This document shows, one piece after another, positions 33,986 through 42,186 of a stretch of 44,168 nucleotides of DNA. Made by a program: the position numbers and the translations under genes. The notes beneath the pieces were generated by a model. That model did no database searches and was not told where the DNA came from. It worked only from the letters and a program-made list of their open reading frames with translations. How positions within the stretch are numbered: position 1 is the first letter of the stretch; each line of letters opens with the position of its first letter. This DNA is from Ruminococcus sp. (lineage in GTDB: Bacteria > Bacillota > Clostridia > Oscillospirales > Ruminococcaceae). Where the stretch lies: positions 1 to 44,168 of the forward strand of contig JAFUQX010000005.1 of NCBI GenBank assembly GCA_017472145.1. Direction: 5' to 3'.

Positions 33986-34857
33986 CACTGCCCCTCCAGC
34001 TCACGGAGAGCCTTCAGCTCCTCCTGATTCACCTTTATACGGCTGTCACGGAGGACAGTGACCTCATCCCGTGTGGTCTTTACAGGCACATCGGACTTGT
34101 CTGTGAGCACCTTCAGCGCACCGGTCAGCGGATTGGTCTCCACGACCTTGCCCTTGGTACCGTCCTTCAGCGCCACCAGTGCTCCATTCTTCGGAGTGAT
34201 CTTCAGCAGCTCTTCATAGGCGTTCTGCTCATGCTTGAGACAGCACATGAGACGACCGCAGCAGCCGGATATCTTGGAGGGATTCAGGGACAGTCCCTGT
34301 TCCTTGGCCATCTTGATGGAAACCGGCTGGAAATCGGCCAGATATCCCTTGCAGCAGAATTCCCGGCCGCAGATACCGATACCGCCCAGCATCTTGGCCT
34401 TGTCCCGGACACCGATCTGTCTCAGCTCAATACGGGTGCGGAACACCGCCGCCAGATCCTTGACCAGCTCACGGAAATCCACACGATTCTCAGCAGTGAA
34501 ATAAAACAGCAGCTTGCTGTTGTCAAAGGTGCATTCCACATCTACCAGCTTCATGTCCAGCTTGCGGAAGGCGATCTTTTCCTCACACACAGCAGCAGCC
34601 CGTTCCTCCTTGCGGCGGTTGGCCGCCACGATGCGCAGATCCTCCTTGGTCGCAAGGCGGACTACATTCTTCAGGGGTGCTGTAACCTCCGATTTCGGCA
34701 CCTTTTTATTGTGGATCATGACCTCGCCGCACTCAAGACCCCGTGCGGTTTCGGTGATGACCATGTCTCCCAGCTTTGCACGCACATTTCCCGGGGCAAA
34801 GTAATAGGTCTTGCCGCCGCTTTTGAAGCGTACGCCGATAATATCAACCATAGCCAT
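33985..34857 (-). CDS. ricT: PSP1-domain protein RicT (YaaT)
   Basis: RicT belongs to the RicA-RicF-RicT complex that binds Fe-S clusters and promotes RNase Y-dependent mRNA maturation in Bacillus; it is inferred to do the same here. The 290-residue protein contains the PSP1 domain. Its cysteine cluster is GICGREFCCKGYL (~165-175) and SGCCGRLMCCLKHEQ (~200-212). AAAGGA precedes the ATG at 34857. It follows holB by 17 bases, the standard Firmicute holB-yaaT order, and couples to queH. Confidence 0.94.
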   Translation of the reverse strand: MAMVDIIGVRFKSGGKTYYFAPGNVRAKLGDMVITETARGLECGEVMIHNKKVPKSEVTAPLKNVVRLATKEDLRIVAANRRKEERAAAVCEEKIAFRKLDMKLVDVECTFDNSKLLFYFTAENRVDFRELVKDLAAVFRTRIELRQIGVRDKAKMLGGIGICGREFCCKGYLADFQPVSIKMAKEQGLSLNPSKISGCCGRLMCCLKHEQNAYEELLKITPKNGALVALKDGTKGKVVETNPLTGALKVLTDKSDVPVKTTRDEVTVLRDSRIKVNQEELKALRELEGQ

Positions 34858-34874
34858 AGCTTATATTGTCCTTT

Positions 34875-35840
34875 CTATTTTCCTGCAATCAGCTCTGCAC
34901 AGAGAGCGGAGAGGATGAGCTGCACATTTACATTGGCCTGTACGGCCGCAAGTGCTTTTCCGATACATTTATGATCATGCTGACCACCTGCTCCGGAGAG
35001 CTTTCCGGAGAGCAGCCCTGCACCGTCCGGGTCACAGCTGATACAGGGAAGGGATGCACTCATTCTGAGCACCATAGCGTCCCGGAACACCTGATCCAGC
35101 AGCTGGAGCAGCCGGAGGGTCTGATTTCTGTCTGAGCCGACCTGGAAAAATGTCTTCAGCAGATCGTACTCATTCTTATTTATTATACAACGAACGGCGT
35201 CTTTTGTCAATGAGACGAGCCTGCGCACCCCTTCCTCCTCCAGATAGCCTATGCACTGGCCGATGTTGCCGTGGAAGCACTGGATGGCCTCCTGCGCATC
35301 CTCCTGCGCAAAGCCGTGCTCTGTCAGGGCCTGCAGGGTCTCCGCCTCGGAACAAGGGGCCAGACCAAAGGGCACCAGACGGGAGAGAATGGTGGGAAGG
35401 AGAGACTGTCTGGCCGATGCGGTGAAAATAAAATAGGCAAAGGCCGGCGGCTCCTCGATGATTTTGAGGAGGATATTCTGGGAGCGGATGTCCATCCTGT
35501 CGCAGTCTGCGAAGATATAGACCTTTCGCTCACCGCTGTTGGGTGCAATGACAGCCTCGGCGCAGATCCTGCGGACAGTTTCCACGGAGAAGCCGCCCAG
35601 CTTGCCGCTGTGCTCTGCCCAGATGACATCAGGGTGGGTATTCTTCTGAATGGTGCGGCAGTTTTTGCACTGGCCGCAGGGTGCATCCGGTTCGGTACAA
35701 AGGAGGCGCATGGCCAGCCACTGAGCAAGCGTCTTCTTACCCAGGCCATTGTCCCCATAGAACAGGAAGGTCTGGGCCAGACGGCGGCTCTTTGCCATAT
35801 GGCTGAGCGCAGAGCGGACATTTTGATTTCCGTAGAGCAT
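34875..35840 (-). CDS. holB: DNA polymerase III subunit delta'
   Basis: A clamp-loader subunit of 321 residues. It starts MLYGNQNVRSALSHM and has a Walker-A-like GDNGLGKKTLAQWL (~29-42). The zinc-binding cysteines are CTEPDAPCGQCKNC (~48-61). YIFADCDRMDIRSQNILLKI, then EEPPAFAYFIF and SLLPTILSRLVPF, correspond to the AAA+ core, and the helical collar domain follows. GGAGG precedes the ATG. It is first gene of the holB-ricT-queH operon. Confidence 0.95.
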   Translation of the reverse strand: MLYGNQNVRSALSHMAKSRRLAQTFLFYGDNGLGKKTLAQWLAMRLLCTEPDAPCGQCKNCRTIQKNTHPDVIWAEHSGKLGGFSVETVRRICAEAVIAPNSGERKVYIFADCDRMDIRSQNILLKIIEEPPAFAYFIFTASARQSLLPTILSRLVPFGLAPCSEAETLQALTEHGFAQEDAQEAIQCFHGNIGQCIGYLEEEGVRRLVSLTKDAVRCIINKNEYDLLKTFFQVGSDRNQTLRLLQLLDQVFRDAMVLRMSASLPCISCDPDGAGLLSGKLSGAGGQHDHKCIGKALAAVQANVNVQLILSALCAELIAGK

Positions 35841-35872
35841 GAGATACCTCCTTTATGTGCTTATACCATTCT

Positions 35873-35901
35873 ATTTTATCATACTCCTTTGAAAAATGCA
35901 A
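35873..35901 (-). promoter_or_regulatory. Promoter of the holB-ricT-queH operon
   Basis: On the minus strand, TTGCAT (35896-35901), a 17-base spacer, and TAAAAT (35873-35878). Confidence 0.65.
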
Positions 35902-36002
35902 GAGAAAATCCGCCGGTGTAAAATCCCCGGATCTGCGTGGTTTTCTGCTTTCAGCCCCTTTGAGACCGACAGAAATTTCCGGGGCTTTTTTCTATTTTTC
36001 TC

Positions 36003-36031
36003 TTGACAGGCTCCATGCCTTGTGGTATACT
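36003..36031 (+). promoter_or_regulatory. Sigma-A promoter with no gene downstream
   Basis: A perfect -35 TTGACA (36003-36008), a 17-base spacer, and TATACT (36026-36031). No ORF follows before the terminator at 36155-36203. Confidence 0.8.
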
Positions 36032-36037
36032 TGTTTC

Positions 36038-36202
36038 AAGAACACAAATTATTGTTCTTGCACCTTACCAATTGTGGGATTGATACGTCCAAAATACCGT
36101 TACCTTTTCTCCTGGATTAACACTTGCACCTTAGCAATTGCAGCCTATCAAAACAAAAAACCGCATCCACCTGTCTGAAAACAAGTGAATGCGGTTTTTT
36201 TG
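36038..36202 (+). ncRNA. Candidate small RNA (promoter to terminator, ~165 nt)
   Basis: Transcription from the 36003 promoter would begin at about 36038 with a perfect 8-bp hairpin caagaaca / tgttcttg (36037-36044 / 36053-36060). It continues through two copies of an 18-base direct repeat (cttgcaccttaccaattg at 36057-36074 and cttgcaccttagcaattg at 36123-36140). It ends at a strong terminator. There is no start codon with a ribosome site. The repeated segments could be target-pairing regions. The family is not recognised. Confidence 0.5.
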
Positions 36203-36203
36203 G
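36155..36203. terminator. Terminator of the candidate small RNA
   Basis: Arms aaaaaaccgcatccacctgt (36155-36174) and acaagtgaatgcggtttttt (36181-36200) pair with two C-A mismatches, followed by more T. The A-tract makes it bidirectional. Confidence 0.88.
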
Positions 36204-36222
36204 GCCTATCCGGAATAGAAAA

Positions 36223-36258
36223 TAAAAAAGGCAAACCACTCAAATGGTCTGCCTTTGT
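36223..36258 (-). terminator. Terminator of the disrupted tRNA gene
   Basis: On the minus strand a 12-bp stem AAAGGCAGACCA / TGGTTTGCCTTT (one G-U pair) is followed by TTTATTT. It starts about seven bases after the CCA of the tRNA 3' fragment at 36265-36287, exactly where a tRNA terminator would be. Confidence 0.75.
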
Positions 36259-36264
36259 TCAATA

Positions 36265-36287
36265 TGGCTCCCCCAGTTGGACTCGAA
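36265..36287 (-). other. Attachment site: 3' end of a tRNA gene (tRNA-Asn-like)
   Basis: Read on the minus strand this is a T-loop TTCGAGT, T-stem strand CCAAC, acceptor strand TGGGGGA, discriminator G and CCA, the last 23 bases of a tRNA. The sequence further right does not continue the tRNA: the other T-stem strand is ACCAA instead of GTTGG. A 3' tRNA fragment with a normal terminator beyond it is the mark of integration by a tyrosine recombinase. G73 and the acceptor suggest tRNA-Asn (inference). Confidence 0.7.
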
Positions 36288-36463
36288 TTGGTTCTTACTG
36301 ATATTGCAGCTTTCAGAAATATGAAAAATATGGCTATATTACGCCAAAACACAAGAACTTGCGAAAATGCAGTTACCAAGATTTATGGTAAGTTTTCGCA
36401 GCAATAAAGACCAGAATTGTTGGCACACTCCTGTGATATATCAGAAATTCGGAGGACTTTATT

Positions 36464-36621
36464 ATGAAGAATATCATAGAGGGTATGTACTATGGCAGTG
36501 TACTCCCTTTCGGTGAACAGCACATTAGGAAGCAGGAATATGTCGATTATGCAAAAAGCTTTTTGAGGCTAAGGCGGAGTTATTAAAGGCATTCCCAAAA
36601 TGCAGAGAGATGCTGAATTAA
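36464..36621 (+). pseudogene. Frameshifted DUF6809-like gene
   Basis: An ATG with GGAGG eight bases upstream starts MKNIIEGMYYGSVLPFGEQH, which resembles the N-terminus of DUF6809 proteins, common on Firmicute mobile elements. The frame ends at 36586. A +1 shift near 36553-36560 restores KLFEAKAELLKAFPKCREML and a stop at 36621. The gene is therefore broken and shorter than usual. The preceding 36288-36460 holds a 29-codon open stretch without a start, possibly another remnant. Confidence 0.6.
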
Positions 36622-36633
36622 ATCTAACTATTC

Positions 36634-36670
36634 AAAAGAGAGTTGCTCGATTTATGAGCAACTCTCTTTT
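36634..36670. terminator. Bidirectional terminator
   Basis: A perfect 15-bp stem aaaagagagttgctc / gagcaactctctttt with a 7-base loop, between the DUF6809 remnant and the convergent dockerin gene ending at 36693. Confidence 0.92.
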
Positions 36671-36692
36671 CCAAAATTTTCTGCCTGATAAA

Positions 36693-38204
36693 TCAGTACA
36701 TAATCCAACCTTTCGTAAAATTACAATCAATGATACTGCCCGTTTCAGGATCAACGTAAACGGTAACGCCCATTGATAATGTGCTGCTTGCCTTGTCCGG
36801 ATCAGTGAAGATGAGTTCAGTGTTTTCAGCCTTGACCTTATAGGCAGAAATCCCTTCCTCCAGAGAATAAATCACAAACTCAGCCGTTGGATTTATCATT
36901 GACGTAATTACAACCTCTCCGCAATCTGCTGTCAATTCCTCTGGAACTGCTAAATCCGTGCAGTATTCTTTCGCCTTTTCTATTGCGTCATCCTCAGTAA
37001 TGACAGGGGACAGCTTCATTTCAGCTGCCTTATCTAAAGAAAGATCCTGAAGGAATTCATGACCTTCAACTGCAAAAGTTCCATCATCATAATCCATAAC
37101 AATAATATCATATCGCTCTTTATCAAGATGAACTTCCTTGTAATATACATCAAAAAAATAGTATTTACCGCATAGATTGAAGCTGCTGTCGGTGATATAA
37201 TTCCATCCGGTATTTTCAAATGTCAGATCACTGTAATCAAGCTTCGGATTCAGTTCACTGAGCGTATTCGCAAGCTTTGATTTCACACCATCAGGCAGCG
37301 TATCATCTCCAATGATACATATCTGATTCTTTACAATAGATTGATGGTTCTCAATCAACAACCTCTTCATCATACACAAATCAAACACATCAATACGTTC
37401 ATCCTCGCACAAATCGCCTGACTGCCAGTCAGCAAGCATTGCATCCGGTATGCAGAGCAGCCATTTTTGCAGTGTGACTACATCCGCAACAGAAAATACT
37501 CCGTCAGCATTTATATCACCCTTGATCTTTTCCGGAAGTGCTTCCTTTGTAAACTGTATAGTGACTGTCACATCCTCATAGTTCTGTGTGGTGATCGTAA
37601 CCAATTGCTCCGCTGTACCGCCTGCGCTTTCATTTCCTGTATAGGTCAGTACAGAGCCATCCAGTGAAATCTCGGACAGAATTCCATTTTCGTCGGTAAG
37701 TTCGCCAAGAGTATAGGTACGTGTACCGCAGTCCTCCTTATCCATCACAATATCATTCAAATCAAAAGTATCTGTTTCGGAGGATACCACGGTAATCGGT
37801 TCGGGAGCTTTCGCTGTCATACCGCTTGCCTTTGCAATCGTAAAGTGTCCCTCTCGTTCACCATCAAAAGGGTCATTGACAGCTGTTGTAATCTTAAAGG
37901 TCACCTCACCTGCATTTACGCCGGCACTGGTTCCTTCACCATCCTCACTGATAACCGTGTAGATATAGGACGACGGCGGTCTAGTGTATGTACCGACAAC
38001 AACATCAAATTCTGGCTTGATTTCTTCACCTGTATAGGTAAATACAGGAGGATATACCTCAAAGCAGATGTTGGCATTAGATAAGATTGGATTTATAACC
38101 TCTGCCTGTGTGCTTATATTCGGCACCGAAATCAGCAAAAAGACTGTGGACAGAACAACTGCACTTAATCTCCGCATTCCACGGAAAGACAGTATATGTT
38201 TCAT
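36693..38204 (-). CDS. Secreted dockerin protein with a free-standing FTP/PepSY propeptide-like domain
   Basis: A 503-residue protein. The signal peptide (~1-34) is MRRLSAVVLSTVFLLISV. A beta domain at ~45-125 resembles repeat-type Ig domains (PPVFTYTGEEIKPEFDVVVG), with a second beta domain to ~225. A type I dockerin lies in the middle (~228-285: GDINADGVFSVADVVTLQKW, then DLCEDERIDVFDLCMMKRLL). Residues ~300-503 look like the FTP and PepSY parts of a thermolysin (M4) propeptide: FFDVYYKEVHLDKERYDIIV, VITEDDAIEKAKEY, FVIYSLEEGISAYKVKAENT, VYVDPETGSIIDC. No peptidase domain is attached; a broken M4 gene lies 64 bases upstream. AAGGAG precedes the ATG. It may act as a chaperone or inhibitor of a cellulosomal protease (inference). 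Confidence 0.82.
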   Translation of the reverse strand: MKHILSFRGMRRLSAVVLSTVFLLISVPNISTQAEVINPILSNANICFEVYPPVFTYTGEEIKPEFDVVVGTYTRPPSSYIYTVISEDGEGTSAGVNAGEVTFKITTAVNDPFDGEREGHFTIAKASGMTAKAPEPITVVSSETDTFDLNDIVMDKEDCGTRTYTLGELTDENGILSEISLDGSVLTYTGNESAGGTAEQLVTITTQNYEDVTVTIQFTKEALPEKIKGDINADGVFSVADVVTLQKWLLCIPDAMLADWQSGDLCEDERIDVFDLCMMKRLLIENHQSIVKNQICIIGDDTLPDGVKSKLANTLSELNPKLDYSDLTFENTGWNYITDSSFNLCGKYYFFDVYYKEVHLDKERYDIIVMDYDDGTFAVEGHEFLQDLSLDKAAEMKLSPVITEDDAIEKAKEYCTDLAVPEELTADCGEVVITSMINPTAEFVIYSLEEGISAYKVKAENTELIFTDPDKASSTLSMGVTVYVDPETGSIIDCNFTKGWIMY

Positions 38205-38268
38205 GTGTATACTCCTTGTTCAAATTATCTTCTCCCCCACAATGTGATATTGCAGAGGAGAAGTAAAG

Positions 38269-40746
38269 TTATGATTCAACACTCTCAAAAACAGTAGCAT
38301 TCGCTTCACAGCGGTTAGTATTGTTGCTAAATTTAATTTTTGCAAATTCAACGAAATACTCTCTATTACCCTTGCTGTCGTATCCTAAAAGTTTGATTTT
38401 TTCAGCCAATTGACTTATGGTGATCACTGTTGTAGAAGAGTAGGTGGAATCTTGGCGATTTTTGAATGTAAGTTCAATATTATAAAGCTTTCCAGTAAAA
38501 TCAGTGTTCTGGGACTCAATATCCGCAAGCTTCATAATCAGATCACACTGTTTCTGATTCAACGTATATCCAACAAGAATCTCCTCGTCCTTTCGCTCGT
38601 AGCAATAGACATAGAAGCGATTTCCAAACTCAGTTATGTCCTTTCCAGTTGAAACAAACCTGTTACCGTCCGCATCATACAGTGTATTTACATTTGGTAC
38701 AAGCTCACTCAAATTAGTCTCCACTTCATCATTCAGAGAATCATCCATCCAATCCTCTCTATGGACGATCGTGTCAAAATAGAATACATCCGTTATCTCG
38801 CTGCTATTGAGATCAAGATCATAATATGTTGCGCATATTGTTTTATCTTCTCCAGGAGCAATAATCGCAGGTTGATAGAAGTAATGATAGCCTTCTTCTA
38901 CAAAAGCTATGTAATATCCAGGACTTAAAGCGATATTCGCAGTATATCCGGGACTTGAACCTACCAACGCACCTGTTTGATAACTTCCCACCAATACTTC
39001 GCTGCCGTCAGTAAGCTGATATAGATTCACGGTTATATCCACTGGAAGCTTATTTACAAAATCGTAAACATATACAGATACATTGCTCGTAGTTTCACTA
39101 TCCTTTACCATCTTAAAAGTACGTGTACTGCTTTCATAACTCATATTTAGACGATAGCTGTATGTTACGTATCCATCTGCTTCAATTGTGATGTAATACC
39201 AGCCCGGTTCAACTACTTGCGCTTCATTGTTGTTAAGTGTATATTCCAAAGAATCTATAGTGGTGCTTTTCAGTGTAATCTTTGCATTTGCAATTGATGT
39301 ATCAGGAGCGTCATAATCCACAGCATTTATCGTCAGCTCATATTCACTGCTGTCATACTGCCATATTTCATCTAATGCAGCAGTAATCTTCTGAATCTTA
39401 TCATCATCAAAACCTAAAGCCTTCGCTGCTTTTAAGACATTGATACGGACAGAGTTCATGTTTGAAGTAGTGCTGTAGCGACCTTGTGTCATTGATGAAT
39501 AATACAGTTTGCACAAATCAGTTTTATCAATACCCGATTGTGCCATTCGGTATACAGGATATGTAATATATGGTATATAATCGTGTTCATCTCATTCTGT
39601 TATAGAACTATTAAAATCAATTTCAAATGTAGGGGGATTTGCAGCATTTCTGTCACTTTCAATTACACTGTTTCCTGTTATACTTTCTCCATGAAGCCAG
39701 TCATCATCATCCATAAAGCTGCCAAATACATCCGCATATCCTTCGTTAATTCCTTTAACGGTATATCCGTCTGCTCCAAACGCATCTTCTAAAGCAAATT
39801 TGTTAAACACTCCATGAGTGAATTCATGGCCTATCACATCGAAAGAAACAGCATCAGTATATGGAAGCTCTTTCTTTTCACAGATACAAATTTGTGTTAG
39901 ATCAGAAAAAGTGTTATCGTACAGCATACTTGACTGAATTCCAACGCAAAAGTCACTCTGAACATTTGTGTAATAATAACGATTCAATCCAGATTCCTTA
40001 GCATACCACTTCAGTCAATGACGAATTCACAATATGCGGCTCACCGTTTGCGACTCCAATGAATCCAATAGAAACACTTGACTGTGGATAAATAATATTT
40101 GTATATGTACCTTTCAATGTATAGTTTCCGTTACCATTATCAATAACAGATGCAGCCCAGCTGTTTGTGATTTCAGTAATCGTAAAGTCACTGTCAAAAG
40201 TTAGTTCCCAGCTTACAATTGGTTCATCGGTTGTGTTGGCAAGTACAATTTCACCGTTGAACCCGCCTTCCCATGTTTGATTTACATTCAGTGTTGCATC
40301 AAATCCGGAATATTTCTCGAATCTTGTCTGACACATTGTAAAATCACTCGGAACACCTTCAGCTTCAGACAGAGAGTAACCAAATTCTACTGACTCATTC
40401 GACGCTATATTAGCATTATAGCCAGCATTTCTGACATAAATCATGTCATTTTCCGTTGCAAGGTTGCCATTCCACATTCCCGTTGCTTCGCCATTCAGAT
40501 CATATGCAAGCATCCAGTTCTCAATTGTTTCAGCTCCGGCATTTGTTATGGTTACGCTTACGTTTTGATTATTCTCTCCCCAACTGTCTACGATGTCATA
40601 ATCGATTGTGTAGCCATCATAAACGTATGTGTAACTTTCTTCATTATCAGCAAATGCTGATAATGGCAGCGTAAACAGCATATTAGCCGCCATTGCAACA
40701 CCGATAAATGCCTAAATGCCGCAAAACATCTTTTAATTTTGCTCAT
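38269..40746 (-). pseudogene. Broken M4 (thermolysin-type) metallopeptidase with CBM2-like modules
   Basis: The ATG at 40746 has AGGAGG upstream and starts MSKIKRCFAAF, but a one-base shift near 40710 throws the signal peptide out of frame. The frame resumes at AFIGVAMAANMLFTLPLSAFA and two CBM2-like beta modules follow (WMLAYDLNGEATGMWNG; WEGGFNGEIVLANTTDEPIV). A second shift near 40005 links to WYAKESGLNRYYYTNV and the M4 core: DVIGHEFTHGVF (zinc His pair and Glu) and GINEGYADVFGSF (third ligand). An in-frame TGA at 39592-39594 interrupts before DEHDYIP, possibly the catalytic-His region. The M4 alpha domain (GIDKTDLCKLYYSSMTQGRY) and two carboxypeptidase-regulatory-like beta domains follow. 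The M4 N-terminal domain and propeptide are missing. Three independent lesions argue for a pseudogene. Confidence 0.85.
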
Positions 40747-41452
40747 ATTTTTCCTCCTAAGCGCATTCGAATTTTTGAAAACATATATGTTTATGTTGCC
40801 AGAAAAATGATCAACACGCATGGCATGCTACTGCTGTATAGTATGCGCCAACGTAATAATACAGCCGTTCTGACATATATTCAATCTAATTGTAACACAA
40901 CCGAGACAGTACGTCAATAAGAAAGCGTAATAAATCACAAATCTGATTGGATTTGCAACATACTACATTAACATTAATTGTATCAAAAGCAGCTGCATTA
41001 TTTTGCTCTTGCAAATGCCGAAGTACGAGTACAACAAATACATTTTTTTGCAAAACTCATCTTCCGTTTTTATTCATATACTACACACTAGCAATTATAA
41101 CATTTCTGTCTTTTTTGTGTTTCTTGCAAAATGCAATTCTGTTTTCTCTTTCCATGGGAAAACGGCTTTTCTTTCGTCTTTCTTTATGAGTGTTGAGTAT
41201 AATGCATAAAAAGGACCACTTCAATTTGTCACATCCTCCAAATTTTCAAAATCAGTCCGCCAAAACAGCCTACTTGTGTCCTATATGAGTGAGCGGGCAT
41301 GATGCACGAAAACATACAATGGGATTTATGCAAATACACAAACTTTCGGCAAGCTCCATAAAAGCGGTTACGAAATCAGCCGTTTTTGTAGGTACTTATG
41401 AAAGGGTATGAAAGCTCTCTCTCAAAAAATCAAATTACAGGAGGACGAAATT
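40747..41452. other. AT-rich intergenic region without a supported gene
   Basis: No ORF with a convincing ribosome site is visible. A terminator-like hairpin aaaagcgg / ccgttttt (41360-41387) precedes the excisionase-like gene. A short open stretch around 41282-41410 without recognisable similarity may be a remnant of a mobile-element gene. Confidence 0.5.
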
Positions 41453-41728
41453 ATGATGACAAGAAAGACAAAACAGGAGCTTATCGCTCAGATCGTTGCG
41501 GTACTGGAGGCAGTGATTGAGGTCGAGAACGAACAGCAGCTTACGGAGCAGAAATCAACTGCACCGGTCAAGGAATGTACGGAGGCTGTGAAAGGCTTAT
41601 CCGAACACACCGTCCGTCAGTTTGTTGCGCAGGAAAAGATACCGTTTATCAGAACGGGTCAGGGCAAGCGTGGTAAAATTCTAGTCAGCAAGGCTGGATT
41701 GCTCGAATATCTGGGAGGCGTGGCGTGA
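41453..41728 (+). CDS. Excisionase-like DNA-binding protein
   Basis: A 91-residue protein. The C-terminal half has a MerR/excisionase-type helix-turn-helix with wing: GLSEHTVRQFVAQEKIPFIR, then GKRGKILVSKAGLLEYLGG. The N-terminal half is a charged helix (TKQELIAQIVAVLEAVIEVE). The ATG at 41453 has GGAGG eight bases upstream; the in-frame 41408 start is poorer. Such genes on integrative elements direct excision with the integrase or control element genes. Its stop overlaps the next start (TGATG). Confidence 0.8.
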   Translation: MMTRKTKQELIAQIVAVLEAVIEVENEQQLTEQKSTAPVKECTEAVKGLSEHTVRQFVAQEKIPFIRTGQGKRGKILVSKAGLLEYLGGVA

Positions 41729-41838
41729 TGGCTAACCCAACATGGTTCGACGGCAAGTCCGTCAATGAGGTGGAGTTCTGCAGGGCATTGCGTGGGTTCA
41801 GAGGCATTCGCACAAATTATGTGTCATCGGTGGTGTAG
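41728..41838 (+). pseudogene. Remnant of an element replication/primase-type gene
   Basis: A 36-codon ORF beginning MANPTWFDGKSVNEVEFCRA and then LRGFRGIRTNYVSSVV. The first ~20 residues resemble the start of large phage/plasmid primase-helicase proteins that follow Xis-like genes on Firmicute elements. Almost the whole body is missing, as if an internal deletion joined the start to the end. It is coupled to the upstream gene by a one-base overlap. The family link is a recollection of similar N-termini and is not certain. Confidence 0.45.
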
Positions 41839-42186
41839 GGCGTGTAGGCGTGTAAACACGCTGTCATTACACGGGCAAAGTCACGTATTTTCAGGAAATA
41901 CACGCTTACACACCTGTTTGCAGGGTAGCGTGTAATTGGCGTGTGTGCCGTGCGTACAAAAATGCAGGGGGATGACCTGCACGGTCTTGCGATCTGCGAC
42001 CGCTTTTTATAGGGGTGCAGAGGAACCGCTGCCCCACGGACTATTTTCCGCAAAAAACAAAATCTTTGATTTTGCCCTTTTGCGGACGCACAGCGGCGGG
42101 AAAATAGTCCTAGTGGGTTAGAACTATTCCTTTAGAATAGGTTTACCCCCTGAAAGATTCCCAAACAGAAAAAGGAGTGAAAATAC
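41839..42186. promoter_or_regulatory. Candidate oriT / regulatory region before the relaxase
   Basis: The left part is crowded with gcgtgta/tacacgc-type short repeats in both orientations (41836-41950). A 12-bp inverted repeat ggactattttcc / ggaaaatagtcc (42038-42049 / 42099-42110) encloses a smaller hairpin, aaaatc ttt gatttt. A nested hairpin ctattc / gaatag within gggtt...accccc (42115-42150) lies 30-70 bases before the relaxase. MobV relaxases nick at hairpins just upstream of their genes, so oriT is expected here; the nick site cannot be named. Confidence 0.5.

Noticed and set aside
35150-35921. Plus-strand ORFs opposite holB
   Set aside because: They are antisense to a certain gene and have no ribosome site.
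36057-36140. Two 18-base direct repeats taken as a CRISPR array
   Set aside because: Only two imperfect units with a single 48-base interval, no cas genes and no further repeats.
39592-39594. In-frame TGA read as selenocysteine or Trp
   Set aside because: Two frameshifts in the same gene make decay the simpler explanation. No selenocysteine insertion hairpin is evident, and other genes use TGA as a normal stop.
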